A DNA stretch of 64,000 bases, taken from positions 7,094,951 to 7,158,950 of the forward strand of contig OX637395.1 of NCBI GenBank assembly GCA_951799425.1, in the 5' to 3' direction. The notes below the pieces were generated by a model, which was not told the DNA's origin, did no database searches, and was given only the letters and a program-made list of their open reading frames with translations. Positions 13,571 to 24,731 of this stretch are shown piece by piece (the stretch's first letter is position 1; each line of letters opens with the position of its first letter). This stretch comes from Ilex aquifolium. Taxonomy: Eukaryota > Streptophyta > Magnoliopsida > Aquifoliales > Aquifoliaceae. A program made the translations under genes and the position numbers.

Positions 13571-13855
13571 TGTTGGAAGTGGTCAAAGCAAAACCGTCCA
13601 AATTGATGGAATAAATGAGAGGCTATTTAGCTTCCAAGCTGATGGAATAAACAAGGACTCTTGGGTTCTGAAACGTAGAATAATTTTAGGTTATATTTCC
13701 TCAGTTAAAGGCCTTGTATTTTGTTTTTCATAGCCTATAAATAGGGCCTGTTTCTTTGCAGTTTATATAAAAGAAAAGTTGCTGAGTTATCAATTTTCTT
13801 GAGCAAACTGCTAGGGGAAAAACAGGGGCTTTGTTTGAAAACTCAGTCACCTACA
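13571..13855 (+). repeat. 3' LTR of the young copia
   Basis: It is identical to the 5' LTR except for C/T, A/G and C/T transitions and the missing 12-bp repeat unit. It directly follows the polypurine tract and is followed by target duplication CATAG. Confidence 0.95.
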
Positions 13856-13860
13856 CATAG

Positions 13861-15300
13861 AAGTTTGAGAGCTTTGGTGGGCTGATTGGTATAGATGATG
13901 AAGTGGATTGACTCATCAGATTTAACAAAAGGATAGAGAAACACTAAAGACTCGGGAGGAATTTGACGACTCATGAAAACGAGAGAATACATTGGCATAC
14001 TTTCTGAGAATGTAACGTGCCTAGAAACTTGAAGTTTATCTGCTATAGGATCATAACACGGATATGCTTTTTGTCCAACCCCATAACCCAACAATACACG
14101 TAAAATAGATTTTTTTGATAATTTATCACGCTTAACTTTCGGAAAAAGAACAAAAGATGTTGACGCAAAAACACGAAAATGAGAGTAATCAGGTATAGAG
14201 TGAAAAGGGAGCTCAAAGGTGAAACTCCACCAATGACTAAAGATGGTATCCAATTAATCACATAAACAGAAGTAAGAGTTGATTCCCCCCAAAAAAAATT
14301 TGGAACCAAAGATAGAAGTAACAAGGCTCATGTGGTTTCAAGGATATGTCGATGTTTTCTTTCTGTAACACCATTAGGTTGAGGGGTATCAATACAAGAG
14401 GATTGGGCAAGGTTCCTTGTGAAGTGAGATATTTTTTGATATCATCAGATTGATATTACATAGCATTTTTAGCACAAAACTTTTTAATGGTTTTTGAAAA
14501 TTGGGTACATATCATGACAAAAAAATTCATATATACTTGAAACTGTTCTGAACTTGAATGTAATAAGTATATCTAGATATAATGTGAGTAATCATCGACA
14601 AAGATAACATAATAACAAGCACCCTCCATAGCTTTCACACGAGAAAGCTCCCAAATATTAGAATGTACAATATCAAATAGAGATAAAGAGAAAGAGTCAC
14701 TTTTATAGAATGACACAATTGTTTCTTTTGCAAGTTTGAAATTGATACAATGAGAGGATAGTTCAGACTTAACATGACCTAATTCACAACTAGAAATCAA
14801 ATACCTATGTCGAGGAACTGAAATATGACCTAATCTATTATGCCACAAGGAAAATTGAGAGGGTTGTTCAACTGAGTGAGCCACGAGAGGAACATGTAAG
14901 TTGTCCAAGAGAAAAAGTTTTCCAATTTTGTGGCCTGTCCCAACTTGCCTTCCCGTTAAGTGCTCCTAGATTTTACAGCTAGAAGGAGAGAAAATAATAG
15001 TGAGACCTTGTTGACGTAACTGAGCAACTGATAACAAATTCATGTAAATTTTTGGAACAAAGAGCACATTAGGGAAACAACACTAGTTAGAATAAACAAT
15101 GGAACCAATGTGACTAGTTATTATTACAGAACCATTAGCTGTACGAATAAAAGGGGGATCAGAAATAGGACTAGGTGAATTTAATATATCAATATTAAAG
15201 CTCAAGTGATTTGACGCTTTATAATAAAAAAATCAGGAACTTGGATAAATACCTGAGATAGCAAAAAAAGCAGTGGCAGCAGAAGATTCAATACTCATAC
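13861..15300 (-). mobile_element. Old Ty1/copia element, 5' part (gag end, protease, integrase)
   Basis: Minus-strand translation gives an integrase C-terminal part (around 13870-14250, with FRVFAS and LLGYGVGQKAY) and a GAG-pre-integrase/integrase stretch (14573-14908, with LWHNRLGHIS and FVDDYSHY). A decayed protease region lies near 15215. Frameshifts and stops are frequent. Together with 7392-9180 it makes one old copia split by the young element. Confidence 0.75.
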
Positions 15301-15775
15301 GAGAGAGGGCTTAGAGGATCATCTCTTGTAGAACTTTTCAAGAACAGCTAGTGTTTTTAGTTATACTTCAAGTTGTCCACTATGTAAGGAGGCCATGGTT
15401 GCTTGTAAGTCATGGTTGGATGAAAAACTTTTATTCTAGCCACCCTTGGACCAAAGAGTTGACCCGTTCCGCCTTTGGTTCAATCTCGAACTCGAAATGA
15501 ATGAAAAAATAGTTTTTAAGGAAAAACTATTACTAGTTTTTTCAACTAGTTTTCTTCAATTTTAAAATCTAATTTTGAAATAATTTCAAACACATGGATC
15601 CATTACTATCTAATATATACTAAAAATGTGAAAAAAAAACTAGAATTTGTTTTGAAGAAAATTCACAAAAATAATATGTTTTATACGAGTTTTGTAATCC
15701 CAAGTATTTCTTGGTTAATCCCATTAACATGCCATAACTATAATCATATCTTGTTTGTGTTAAATCATGAATAAT

Positions 15776-15789
15776 GACTCTCATACCAC
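15776..15789 (-). promoter_or_regulatory. Possible primer binding site of an old copia
   Basis: The minus strand reads GTGGTATGAGAGTC, one base off the usual TGGTATCAGAG. It is followed leftward by the old copia interior and preceded by ...TCCTTTCA, a plausible LTR end. No matching LTR end was found at 7392, so the link is tentative. Confidence 0.4.
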
Positions 15790-15799
15790 TGAAAGGACT

Positions 15800-18690
15800 C
15801 ATGTAAAAAAATGCATTGGAATTAAAAATAGTTTGATTCTCTATCGCAATATCTATTCATATTTAATACAAACTGAAACCCTAGATCTATAGTGAAGATT
15901 AATGATTACCTATTGAAGCATGTTTTTAATAATTTTCAAGCTTTCTTAAAAAATCTTGAATCTTCAAATTTGAATTTTATCTTTACCCCGAGCTTCACAA
16001 TTGTTTGGCCTCTATCAGTATCCATATGAATTGACAAACTTGAAAGATCTACCTCAACCATTAATCAACTAATAGAAAGAGAGATAGAGAGAGATGGTGT
16101 GAATTTTCTTGTGCTAATAAGAGAGTGCTATTCTCACCACCCACCCTCTATAGGAGGGATTTTATAGAGCCTTAAAAGACTCCAATCATAGTTTAGATTA
16201 GTTTCAATTATTCCATTGCTACAACTTTAATAATGTATCACCCAAGTGTAAGTTGTGCAAAGTAATACAATACTCGAAAGTCCGAGATTGTATTACAAGG
16301 AATTGTGAATGACTTAGAACACAAAGAAGAATTAAAAGAAAATTGCTTCGAAAATTGTTGGAATAGATTTGAAATCATAAAACAGTAAATTTTGGAATTA
16401 AAACATGAATTGGAAATACTAAAGTATCGGGGATATCCTTTCAATTCTATACATTAATTATTTATGATCCAATTTTTAAACTTAATTAAAAGTCAGCTGA
16501 GAAGTGATCCCAACTAATAATATTTAACGATGGTAATATTGAAAACATTAAAAAATATATTTGTTAAATTACCCAGATAAATCTAAGTATCTAATTGCAA
16601 AGCACAATCATTCATCGTGCCCAAAATCTGCGATGAATCAAGTTTTTCAACAAATAAATATTACTTTAATCCTAAGTAAGAAATCAATTATTTTATGAAA
16701 ATTCTAATCAATTAATCAAAACATACAAAACCAGTTATTTGACTTGCAAGAAATCTCAAGTATTCGATGTGACACAACGTATCAACAAATTTTACAGAGC
16801 AAAAACTTTATTAAAATATATGAATTAAATAAAAAGGAACATTTATATATTAAAAACATTGGATCAAAAATAATACGGTGCTTTATTAAAATCTTCTCTC
16901 CTAACTTTAGTTAGAGACGTTAGCAATCTAAAAAAAAATAATAGACAAACTAAAGAAGAGGGGCTGAAGGTAGAATACCCCAAATCAAGGTTTACATGAG
17001 TTTATATAGGCATTTGGAACAAAAAAAAAAAAAACCTAATTAATATCAAAGCCTAAGATTACTTGGCAAACATCTCCTTTATTACACCTTATTGCTTTGG
17101 ATCTTCTCTTCTTTACATATATGTCACTCAAATCTTTAACTCAACCAAAATACTTGCAAAAATAGACAATACTATAAAAAGAAGATAAAAACCAAAGCAC
17201 ATTAAAAATAATCATTTATCCCTCTACCTAATGTAATTGGCTACCTATTATTATACTAATCACGCAATATTCATGGCTAATTACCCATAACTACATAATG
17301 ACTCATTTATTACTTATTAATTGTAATAAAGTCTCCAATTAACTCTTAATTGATTTTCTCTTCTTTATCCTTTAGTTTCAATCAATTTTATTGTGTATGA
17401 TCTTATAGGTTCAAGCATACTTAGTTGTAGACATTCGATACTAACTTCAAGTAATATATCAAATTAGATCTCTTTCTAATTTAGTTTGAATTAGAACTTT
17501 TCTAATTTTACTTTTATGATGAACAATATATTTACATTAATTTCGTTCTTTGAATTTCAACTAATCATGGGTGACACCTAGTAATATATCATGATCAACA
17601 TCTAGATAGCACGAAGTAGGTAAAAAACTCATTCAATCTACAGTTGTCATGCAATTCAATCATTTTATTACACAATGTCCTAATTGAATTACTATGGTAT
17701 GAAATTACTGTCAAATCCCTAACTCAATCTTATGTGTTAGATCTTAGGACTATGACTCCTAATGATCAATTAGAAAAGATGCATTGGTCAAGGACTCCTC
17801 GAGTCATATCCTAGAAGATCACATAAGACATTCTCCCATTTATTAAGGGTGATAAATTTCATGTTGTACATTCATAAATTTTCATGTATATTCAACTATG
17901 TAGTATGATACATATTCAAGTTATATGGTTAGTATATGAATATGTTGTATAGTTAAAACATAAAAGTCCATATACAAAACAACCATGGTGTCTCAAATCT
18001 AAGGATTAGTTGTATAACTGTAACTTAAGATTTAACATTGACAAGTATGTAAACTGCATATGAAAAATCATATGTTAGTTAATAATTACATTCAGTGTAC
18101 TTGTTCTGTAACAAGTGCCTACATACCTACTTCAGTGTCTCTACACTAGTGACTTGAGACGAGTTATCTCATTAAATATAAGCAAGCATAGTGTACATTA
18201 GTCTGTTTGGATAACATAGTGCTCACATAGTAATCCTATGACTATAGAAAACTTTAATAGTTAAATACTAAGAAGTATATGTCTTGTCTTCTCAACGCCT
18301 TGAGAAACCATCTTCTTAACTTATACTCTGTGGACTATATCCTATATATAAAAATGAAATAAAGTATAAACATGATAAATAAAGTTATCTCTTTTATTTA
18401 ATTAAGTAATGAATTTTGTTAGTACAATCCCAAAACATAATCTACATGATTGGTCATATGGTATACTGCTAACATGTTTAACTCCTGATACCATGACAGT
18501 AAACCAGGTTAGTTGTAGTTCATGTTTGATAGACATTGATGAATTCCTCTTAAAAACTTTTGACTCGACACCAAGATTGCAACTTGGGTTTGGTTTGCTC
18601 CCTCTATTTGCAATAACCTGAAAGAAGAGCAAACACAAGACAGATTATTTTTCATTCTGTCTTTGAATGACCGGAAAAAAAGGAAATAAA
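15800..18690. other. AT-rich stretch without recognised genes
   Basis: Open stretches here are short (under 80 codons), low in complexity and show no family motif. No clear TIR, LTR or tRNA structure was found. The 5' part may contain the outer LTR of the old copia. At 18402-18638 a minus-strand open stretch follows TTCTTTCAG and could be an unrecognised exon, but its translation shows no known motif. Confidence 0.5.
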
Positions 18691-18692
18691 AA

Positions 18693-19065
18693 AGGGTAAA
18701 TTATACTTACACCCCTTGAAGTATCACCCTTTTTCCACTTTGCCCTCTTAGCTACCAGATTTCTCACGTTGCACTCTAAACTAACATTTTTGTTTCACAT
18801 TGTACTAATCGCAAATGTCTGTTATCTTTTTAAATAAAAATTGCTGACATATCGGGATAAAGTGAAAAAAATTACATAGTTTGAGGGATAAAATGAAATA
18901 ACCTTCCGTTAAATTTGTAACGGGCATTAATAGTTGGCGGGCTTTAATAATTGGGACAATGTAAAATTAATCACATAGTGGAGGGTGAAATGTGAAAAAT
19001 ATGATAATATAGGGGCAAAGTGAAAAAGGGTCATAGTTGAAGGCATCAAAGTGTAATTTGTTCTT
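18693..19065. mobile_element. MITE-like element (GGGTAAATTATACTT family)
   Basis: It begins GGGTAAATTATACTTACACC and ends with the inverted counterpart CAAAGTGTAATTTGTTC. The interior has the 'cccctt gaagtatcaccc ... gggcaaagtg' layout shared with 19191-19541, 23810-24067 and 57884-58192. No target duplication was fixed. Confidence 0.5.
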
Positions 19066-19190
19066 AAAAAAAGTAAAGGAAAATAGATCCTTACTTTGCC
19101 GCATCAAGACTCACATTTCCACCTTTAATTCATTACATAATAAATGTTTGTAAACTCTGTTTTTCCTTTGAAGCCTAACCAAACTCTCGA

Positions 19191-19541
19191 GGGTGAATTA
19201 CACTTTGACCCACCTCAACTATGAATTTATTCTCATATTGTCCCTTCAATTTTCATGTTTCTCATATTGCACATTCAACTATGTTATTAGTTTCACTTTG
19301 CCCCAATTATTCAAGTCTGCTATAAATTTTACGAAAAATTATTTCATTTTGCCACCTGAACTATGTGTTTTGTTTCAATTTGTCCCAGACATGTTGACAA
19401 TTTCTATCCAAAAAATAATGGACGTTTGTGTTTTGGATAGTGTGAAATCAATTCAAGTAGTAGAGAGTACAGTGTGAAAAATGTAATAATTCAAGCGGCA
19501 TAGTGAAATTAAGTCCATATGGGTCAAAATGTAATTTTCCC
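19191..19541. mobile_element. MITE (GGGTGAATTACACTTTGACCC family)
   Basis: Left end GGGTGAATTACACTTTGACCC-type and right end GGGTCAAAATGTAATTTTCCC are close inverted repeats of about 21 bp. It lies downstream of the ZEP-like copy B exons. Confidence 0.65.
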
Positions 19542-19790
19542 TTTAAAAAATAATCACAATAAGCTTATGATTTGATACATTCATTTTTTTCCTTCATGAT
19601 GACTGATATATACCTTGACCAAGAAAAAAAAAAATCTGAACCCAAAATATTGCAAATTAGTTGTACTCATGAGCACAAGGGAACGCTGGCAACATGAAAG
19701 AAAGTTATTGATGCTTAATCCCCAAAGCAGTGGGGACGTTTCTGTCGCTGGGCATATAAAGTTTGAAAGCAAATTGAAAGGGAATTAATC

Positions 19791-20015
19791 AACCCAAAAG
19801 GTTGCTCAAGTGGTAATCAGGACGAGCTGTAAGTACAGATATCTTGAGTTCGAATCTTAATAACTCTTTAGGATCATATCATGAGAAATTTATTCTTCAT
19901 GAATAACCTAGTTGTGGCGTTGATGCTCTACTTTTGACTGGATTGAGAAACAGATTAGTCGAGGTGTGCGTAAGTTAATCCGGACACCCTTAACTATTGA
20001 AAAAAAAAAAAAAGA
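19791..20015 (+). mobile_element. tRNA-derived SINE inside ZEP-like exon 8
   Basis: The head has an A-box-like GGTTGCTCAAGTGGTAA and a B-box-like GAGTTCGAATCTT. The tail ends GTCGAGGTGTGCGTAAG...GGACACCC and an A-rich run. Flanks GAAAGGGAATTAATC (19776-19790) and GAAAGGGAATTCATC (20016-20030) match at 14 of 15 bases. If the SINE and one flank are removed, the ZEP-like frame from 20138 continues open for over 40 more codons, so the insertion interrupted coding sequence. Confidence 0.85.
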
Positions 20016-20200
20016 GAAAGGGAATTCATCTTGCCCATGGCCTGATATGAGCCAAGTCATAAACCTTGGCGAGCAAAACTGCAAAATTGCTTGTGCAATT
20101 GGAACTGCAGGATGTGTAATCTTCAGAGTTGACATGTGCTGCAGCAGAAGTTAAATATAAGCACTTTTTTTTTTTGTTTAACTCAAATGATATTGAAAAG

Positions 20201-20359
20201 GAGTAATGCTACACAACTCAAATGAAGATGCATATATTTTGTGGATGAGTAGGTCCTCTCAACTTTTTCAGTGGAACCCACTCATCCAACACTCATTCAA
20301 GTGATGATATGCATTTGGATTCCAATATTTGGGTTTCATTTAAGTTGTGTAACATTTCC
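20201..20359. mobile_element. MULE-type MITE, 9-bp TSD
   Basis: TIRs GAGTAATGCTACACAACT and the inverse of AGTTGTGTAACATTTCC. The target duplication ATTGAAAAG is perfect (20192-20200 and 20360-20368). Interior words 'ggaacccact' are shared with 57462-57620. Confidence 0.85.
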
Positions 20360-20368
20360 ATTGAAAAG

Positions 20369-20980
20369 AGACGGGTCTTACCCATATCTAAGGTTGCTCC
20401 ATTATGATGTATGCATTAAAAGTTAGAGTTACAGAAATAACTTCTCTGCATGTGAGGGTAAGACTGTGTATATCTGATTAGGGGTAGCAATTGAATTATG
20501 TTCAAGCCGTGTTGGATTTGTACCGGATAATAATAAATTCTAACCTAACCTATTTCATTAACTGTGTCTGGTGTCTTGATACTAATCCGACCTATGTATT
20601 ATTGCATCTACGTTGGAATTGACCTGTATAGTCTGTGAAATAAAATCCAAAACTAATGTGATGGAGAGTTTTATTTGGTTGCCAACCTATTTTACTTGTG
20701 AACCCACGGATTGACATATATTTGATGGTCAAGTAGGGACAAATTGGTAGTTTGGCAAGCAAATCCTGTCGGTTGGCTTGTGTAACCCACCCCAGAGATG
20801 GTCATGTAGCCGCGCAAACAGTCACTGTTCAAACCAGGTCATGGAATAACCCTAGTCAGATTTGTGTCGAGAACTAGTGAACCCTAACCTACGGTGAAAA
20901 TTTGCGACTCTTACACACCCTCCACTGATTCCATTGTGGCGGATTACCTCGTGCACTGAGTCACTTGTTTAACTCAATGA
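20369..20980. other. Intron-like stretch of ZEP-like copy B without recognised exon
   Basis: The segment expected between exons 7 and 8 (the stretch after LKRY in ZEP) should lie between 20138 and 21474. No convincing coding piece was found, so it is deleted or too decayed. Confidence 0.45.
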
Positions 20981-20984
20981 TAAA

Positions 20985-20987
<3 letters not shown>

Positions 20988-21066
<79 letters not shown>
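20988..21066. repeat. (AT)n microsatellite
   Basis: About 39 AT units. It lies between ZEP-like exons 7 and 8 on the minus strand. Open stretches translated through it are artefacts. Confidence 0.95.
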
Positions 21067-21067
<1 letters not shown>

Positions 21068-21900
21068 AAGAGATCAAAGCTACAAAAAAAAGAGCACACA
21101 GAACTTACAGACAGAGGGCCACATCCAAAATAAATGTAGGGCTGGTAATAGGAAAGCATTTTGGATGCCAAACGGCTCACTGCATGTACTGTGCTGACAC
21201 GAAACATTCGTTTCTTCTCGTATCTGTGTTGTGTAAAGTTTTGGTTTAGTTCGGAAACAAAAATATTTTAGAAACATAATAAAAACAGCGAAAAAAAATA
21301 GATGTTTTGAATCCGAAACATTCAGATTTTTTTTTTTGAAACAATCTCCGATTCTATTATGTTTTGATCGTTTCGGAGAAAATAATACGAAATTTTGATC
21401 CTCAGAACTACTTTGGGCATTCTTTGTAGGTAAAATAAGCCAATTGAGGAGATTCTAAATATGCACCAAGTACCTTTTAAGTGCTGAGGCAATTTCATTA
21501 GCCAGGCCAACATCAGAGCTTCTTTTGGAAACCCTCTCAAGCTCAAGTATAAGTGGGTAACAATCCTGCAAAAATTGCCACTAAAATCATCATTAATTCG
21601 ACAGGGATATTTTTGAAGTTTCCAGAGATTGATTTAGACAATAGTCGACCCCAAAAATGATGGAGGCAAGGCTTAGTTCAGTTGAGTACATTTTTGGAGT
21701 ACTTGAGAAAAGAATATTCTTCTAATTGTTTTTTCCGTTGACTATTGTGATATGACTATTAATCAGTCTTCTCATCTCTAGGTCAGCTAATTCCTAACAA
21801 ACTAGGCATCTTCTTCTACTTTAGCCAAGTTAAAAAAAATGCTAGTGAGATATAATAGGCCGGCCGATGGAGGGCCATTCCAGACCAATTATAAACAATA

Positions 21901-22202
21901 GGGTAAAAATCATAATTGGTCCCTGAACTTTTAATTGTTCCAATTTAGTCTCTCAACTATAAATTTCATCTCAATTAAGTCTTTCCGTCCATTTTTACCG
22001 TTAGATCAAATGGAGACTAGTCCGATCTGATCAATTTCCACTTTCAGATCATGTTTTCATTTGATCTAACAGTAAAAATTGATCAAAAGGACTTAACTAA
22101 GACGAAATTGAAAATTGAATGAATAAATTGGGACAATTAAAAGTTCAAGGACCAAATTAAAACTGAAGTCATAATTTAATGACTAATTATGAAATTTAGC
22201 CT
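21901..22202. mobile_element. MITE in ZEP-like intron 6
   Basis: Starts GGGTAAAAATCATAATTGGTCC and ends with the inverted form ...ACTAATTATGAAATTTAGCC. It has the 'ggtccctgaact ... agttcaaggacc' layout related to the promoter MITE at 196-659. Confidence 0.55.
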
Positions 22203-22627
22203 AAATAATATTCTCGATGCACTGACCTTATTGTGAATTGGACTAGAACCACCTATTGAATAGAGAACCATTAGGAGTTTCCATCATATTGATCTTGTCT
22301 AATGTACTAGAGATGAGATGTGTTGAGATATAAATATTTAAGTTATTTTCTCTGGATAATTTAATCTTGTGGAATAGAGGATGATTTAACAAGATGTGCC
22401 TAAACAATAACACACCTCAATTGCCATGCAACCTCCTTGCCCAAGATTTGGCTGCATAGGATGAGCAGCATCACCCAACAGGGTCACATGTCCAATTCCC
22501 CAGGAATATATCATGTCTCTGTCATAAATGTCCCTCCTTAAAATCATATCCTCCATTGTTTCTGAAATTAATGTATTCACTTCACTGCACCAACTCTCGA
22601 ATAGTTTTAATAGTCTCTTTTTTTTAC

Positions 22628-23668
22628 CTGCAACAACAAAGATTATAATTTTTTTTTTGGGGTGAATAACACTCTGTACCTTAACAGATCTTCAGATTCT
22701 CAATTTATACATTAAAAAAAATTATAATTTCTAGATTGACCCTTGATCAGATAAAAATGTATCAATGTGATCCAAAATCACACATTTGTTGCTTACTCGA
22801 CAATTTTTTGTTTTGAAATCTTTTAAAATTTCTTATTTCTATGCTAAGTAATCTAGATATTACTCAAGTTCAAGTATTTAATATAATTTTTTTTGTTAAA
22901 TTTGATTAAAATGGACCAAATTGCTACCTTTTTATGTAGCCAAAGGATTAATTTGGAAAAGAAGTAGGGATATTTTGAGTGTAAAACAAGAAAATAAAAA
23001 TCTTTCGAGGAGCAAAGTGTTATTTGTCCTTATTTTTTTTTAAATGAGGAATTCATATGCGTAATCGTCTAAAATAGAAGAAAATATTCAATGTAGTGGT
23101 TACACCATGTCAGCACTGACACATGGTATAATCATCTAATGATATGCTAACTAGTAGAGAGGTGAACCCCAAAAAATGGAGTTCACTTTACCCACTTGTT
23201 TATTTATTATTGAATGGTTATACCATGTGTCAGTACTGATGTGGTGTAACCGTTATATATATTGAATATTTACTCCTAAAATAGAGTTGTTGCAAACCTC
23301 GACTTTTTTAGAATAAGTCCGAGCCAATTGCAATATTGGGTCCGCTTGAAGTTGGCTTAAAACCTCAGTTTTGTTTTGGTTTTAGAGGAAAAGAAGCCGG
23401 GTCCATTTGGACCCGGACTTATTGGACGGCTATTCCATAAGCTTTTTCGGTAAAAACAACTTTTATCAGCACCAAGTAAAAACTGAAAAATGGGGCTTAT
23501 CCAAGGAGTTCCAAGGAAAAATCGATTTTTTCAAAAACACTTTAAACGGTTCCAAGAGTTTTTTGAACTCTTACTTTTTCATTTCACTTTTCAAACTTAT
23601 ATTTTGAATCCAAAAATGTCAGCTCCAAACGGGCTCATTGTCGTGTAATTAAATTAAGAGATACTTGC
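22628..23668. other. ZEP-like intron 5
   Basis: AT-rich intron between exon 5 and exon 6 of copy B. No recognised element. A 24-25 bp motif 'gtgtcagtactga' occurs in two orientations (about 23105-23130 and 23222-23250), consistent with a small inverted-repeat element. Confidence 0.4.
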
Positions 23669-23809
23669 CTGAAGAAGGATCAGAATTCATGGCGTGCTCT
23701 TTATGGAATGCATACCACTGCATCTTCCCCTTTCCCACATCCACAGCAACAAAATATTGGTTCGATCCCAAGAATACCCGATACCTTCATGGCAAAGCAC
23801 CAGAATAAC

Positions 23810-24067
23810 ATGTTTCTCACATCAGACATTCAACTGTCACAAATTTGACGAAAAATTATTTTATTTTACCCCTTTAACTATGTGTTTTGTTTCACTTTGT
23901 CTCAGACATGTTTTGACAATTTTCATCCAAAAGATAATGAACGATTGTGATTAGGACAGTGTGAAACAAAATACAAATAGTTGAGGAGAAAATGTGAAAA
24001 ATGCAATAGTTAATGGGAGAAAGTGAGGTTGAGTGAATAGTTAATGGTGTCAAAAGGTAATTTTCCC
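23810..24067. mobile_element. Partial MITE in ZEP-like intron 4
   Basis: It shares 'atgtgttttgtttca.tttgtc.cagacatgtt' with 19191-19541 and ends GGTAATTTTCCC. The left end is truncated or diverged. Confidence 0.5.
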
Positions 24068-24135
24068 ACATGCAAATTAAGCTTTGGAAAAGGCTCAACC
24101 ATAGAGGACAGTTTCTCAAATAGTTACATTCAAAT

Positions 24136-24731
24136 TAGGGGTGTAATTTGGGCGGACCAACTCGAATTCAACCCGAGCCCAACCCAAAAAAAAATAGGGC
24201 TTGGGTTAGAATTTTTAATACTTGGGTTAGGTCAAGGCAAAAAAAACCTCAACCCGAATTGAATTCGGGCAAGCCTTGGGTTGAGGCCTCAACCCGAATA
24301 TTAAAATGGGGTTGAACTCAAATATACATAAATATATAAATATATTTAACTAAAGTTAGTATTTATCTTCACTCTTCAGAGTCCAGACTTTCACTTCATT
24401 TCAAGTCTTTAGCCCTGCGCCTCCATCACTCTCAGATCCCTCTCTCACTCGTCACTCGTCTCTCATCTGGTCTCAAACTCTCAGCCTCCCTCTCTCACTC
24501 GTCACTCCTTCCTCTTTTATCAACCCAAATTAAGTAACCTGAGCCCAACCCGATTTTTAACCCGAAAATAGCCCAAATTAAGTAACCCGAATTCAACTTG
24601 TGACCATTCGAATTAAACCCGGGCAGTACTCGAGTTGAGGTAGGGTTAGGGTGAGGGTTGAAAATTATATACCTAGGGTTAGACTAGGGTTGACCTCTCA
24701 AGCCGTTCAACACGCCCGAATTGCACCCCTA
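24136..24731. mobile_element. hAT-type MITE M1 in ZEP-like intron 4
   Basis: TIRs TAGGGGTGTAATTTGGG and the inverse of CCCGAATTGCACCCCTA. The 8-bp target duplication ATTCAAAT is perfect (24128-24135 and 24732-24739). The interior is rich in CAACCCGA/TCGGGTTG. It ends only 28 bp from the exon 4 donor. Related to M2 at 29123. Confidence 0.9.

Larger units (their letters stand above)
9181..13855 (+). mobile_element. Young, nearly full-length Ty1/copia retrotransposon
   Basis: Two LTRs (297 and 285 bp, TGTTGG...CCTACA) flank an interior with a tRNA-iMet-type primer site, gag-pol and a polypurine tract (GAGGGGGCG, 13562-13570). A perfect 5-bp target duplication CATAG lies at 9176-9180 and 13856-13860. 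The LTRs differ by three transitions and one 12-bp indel (about 1% substitution), so insertion was recent. It landed in the older minus-strand copia. The coding frame is open except for two stop codons. Confidence 0.97.

Noticed and set aside
18402..18638. A further ZEP-like exon after a TTCTTTCAG acceptor
   Set aside because: The translation shows no match to the FHA or other ZEP parts that I can recognise.
19797..19860. A tRNA gene
   Set aside because: A- and B-box-like words are present, but there is no cloverleaf, and the unit has a SINE tail, A-run and 14/15 target duplication.
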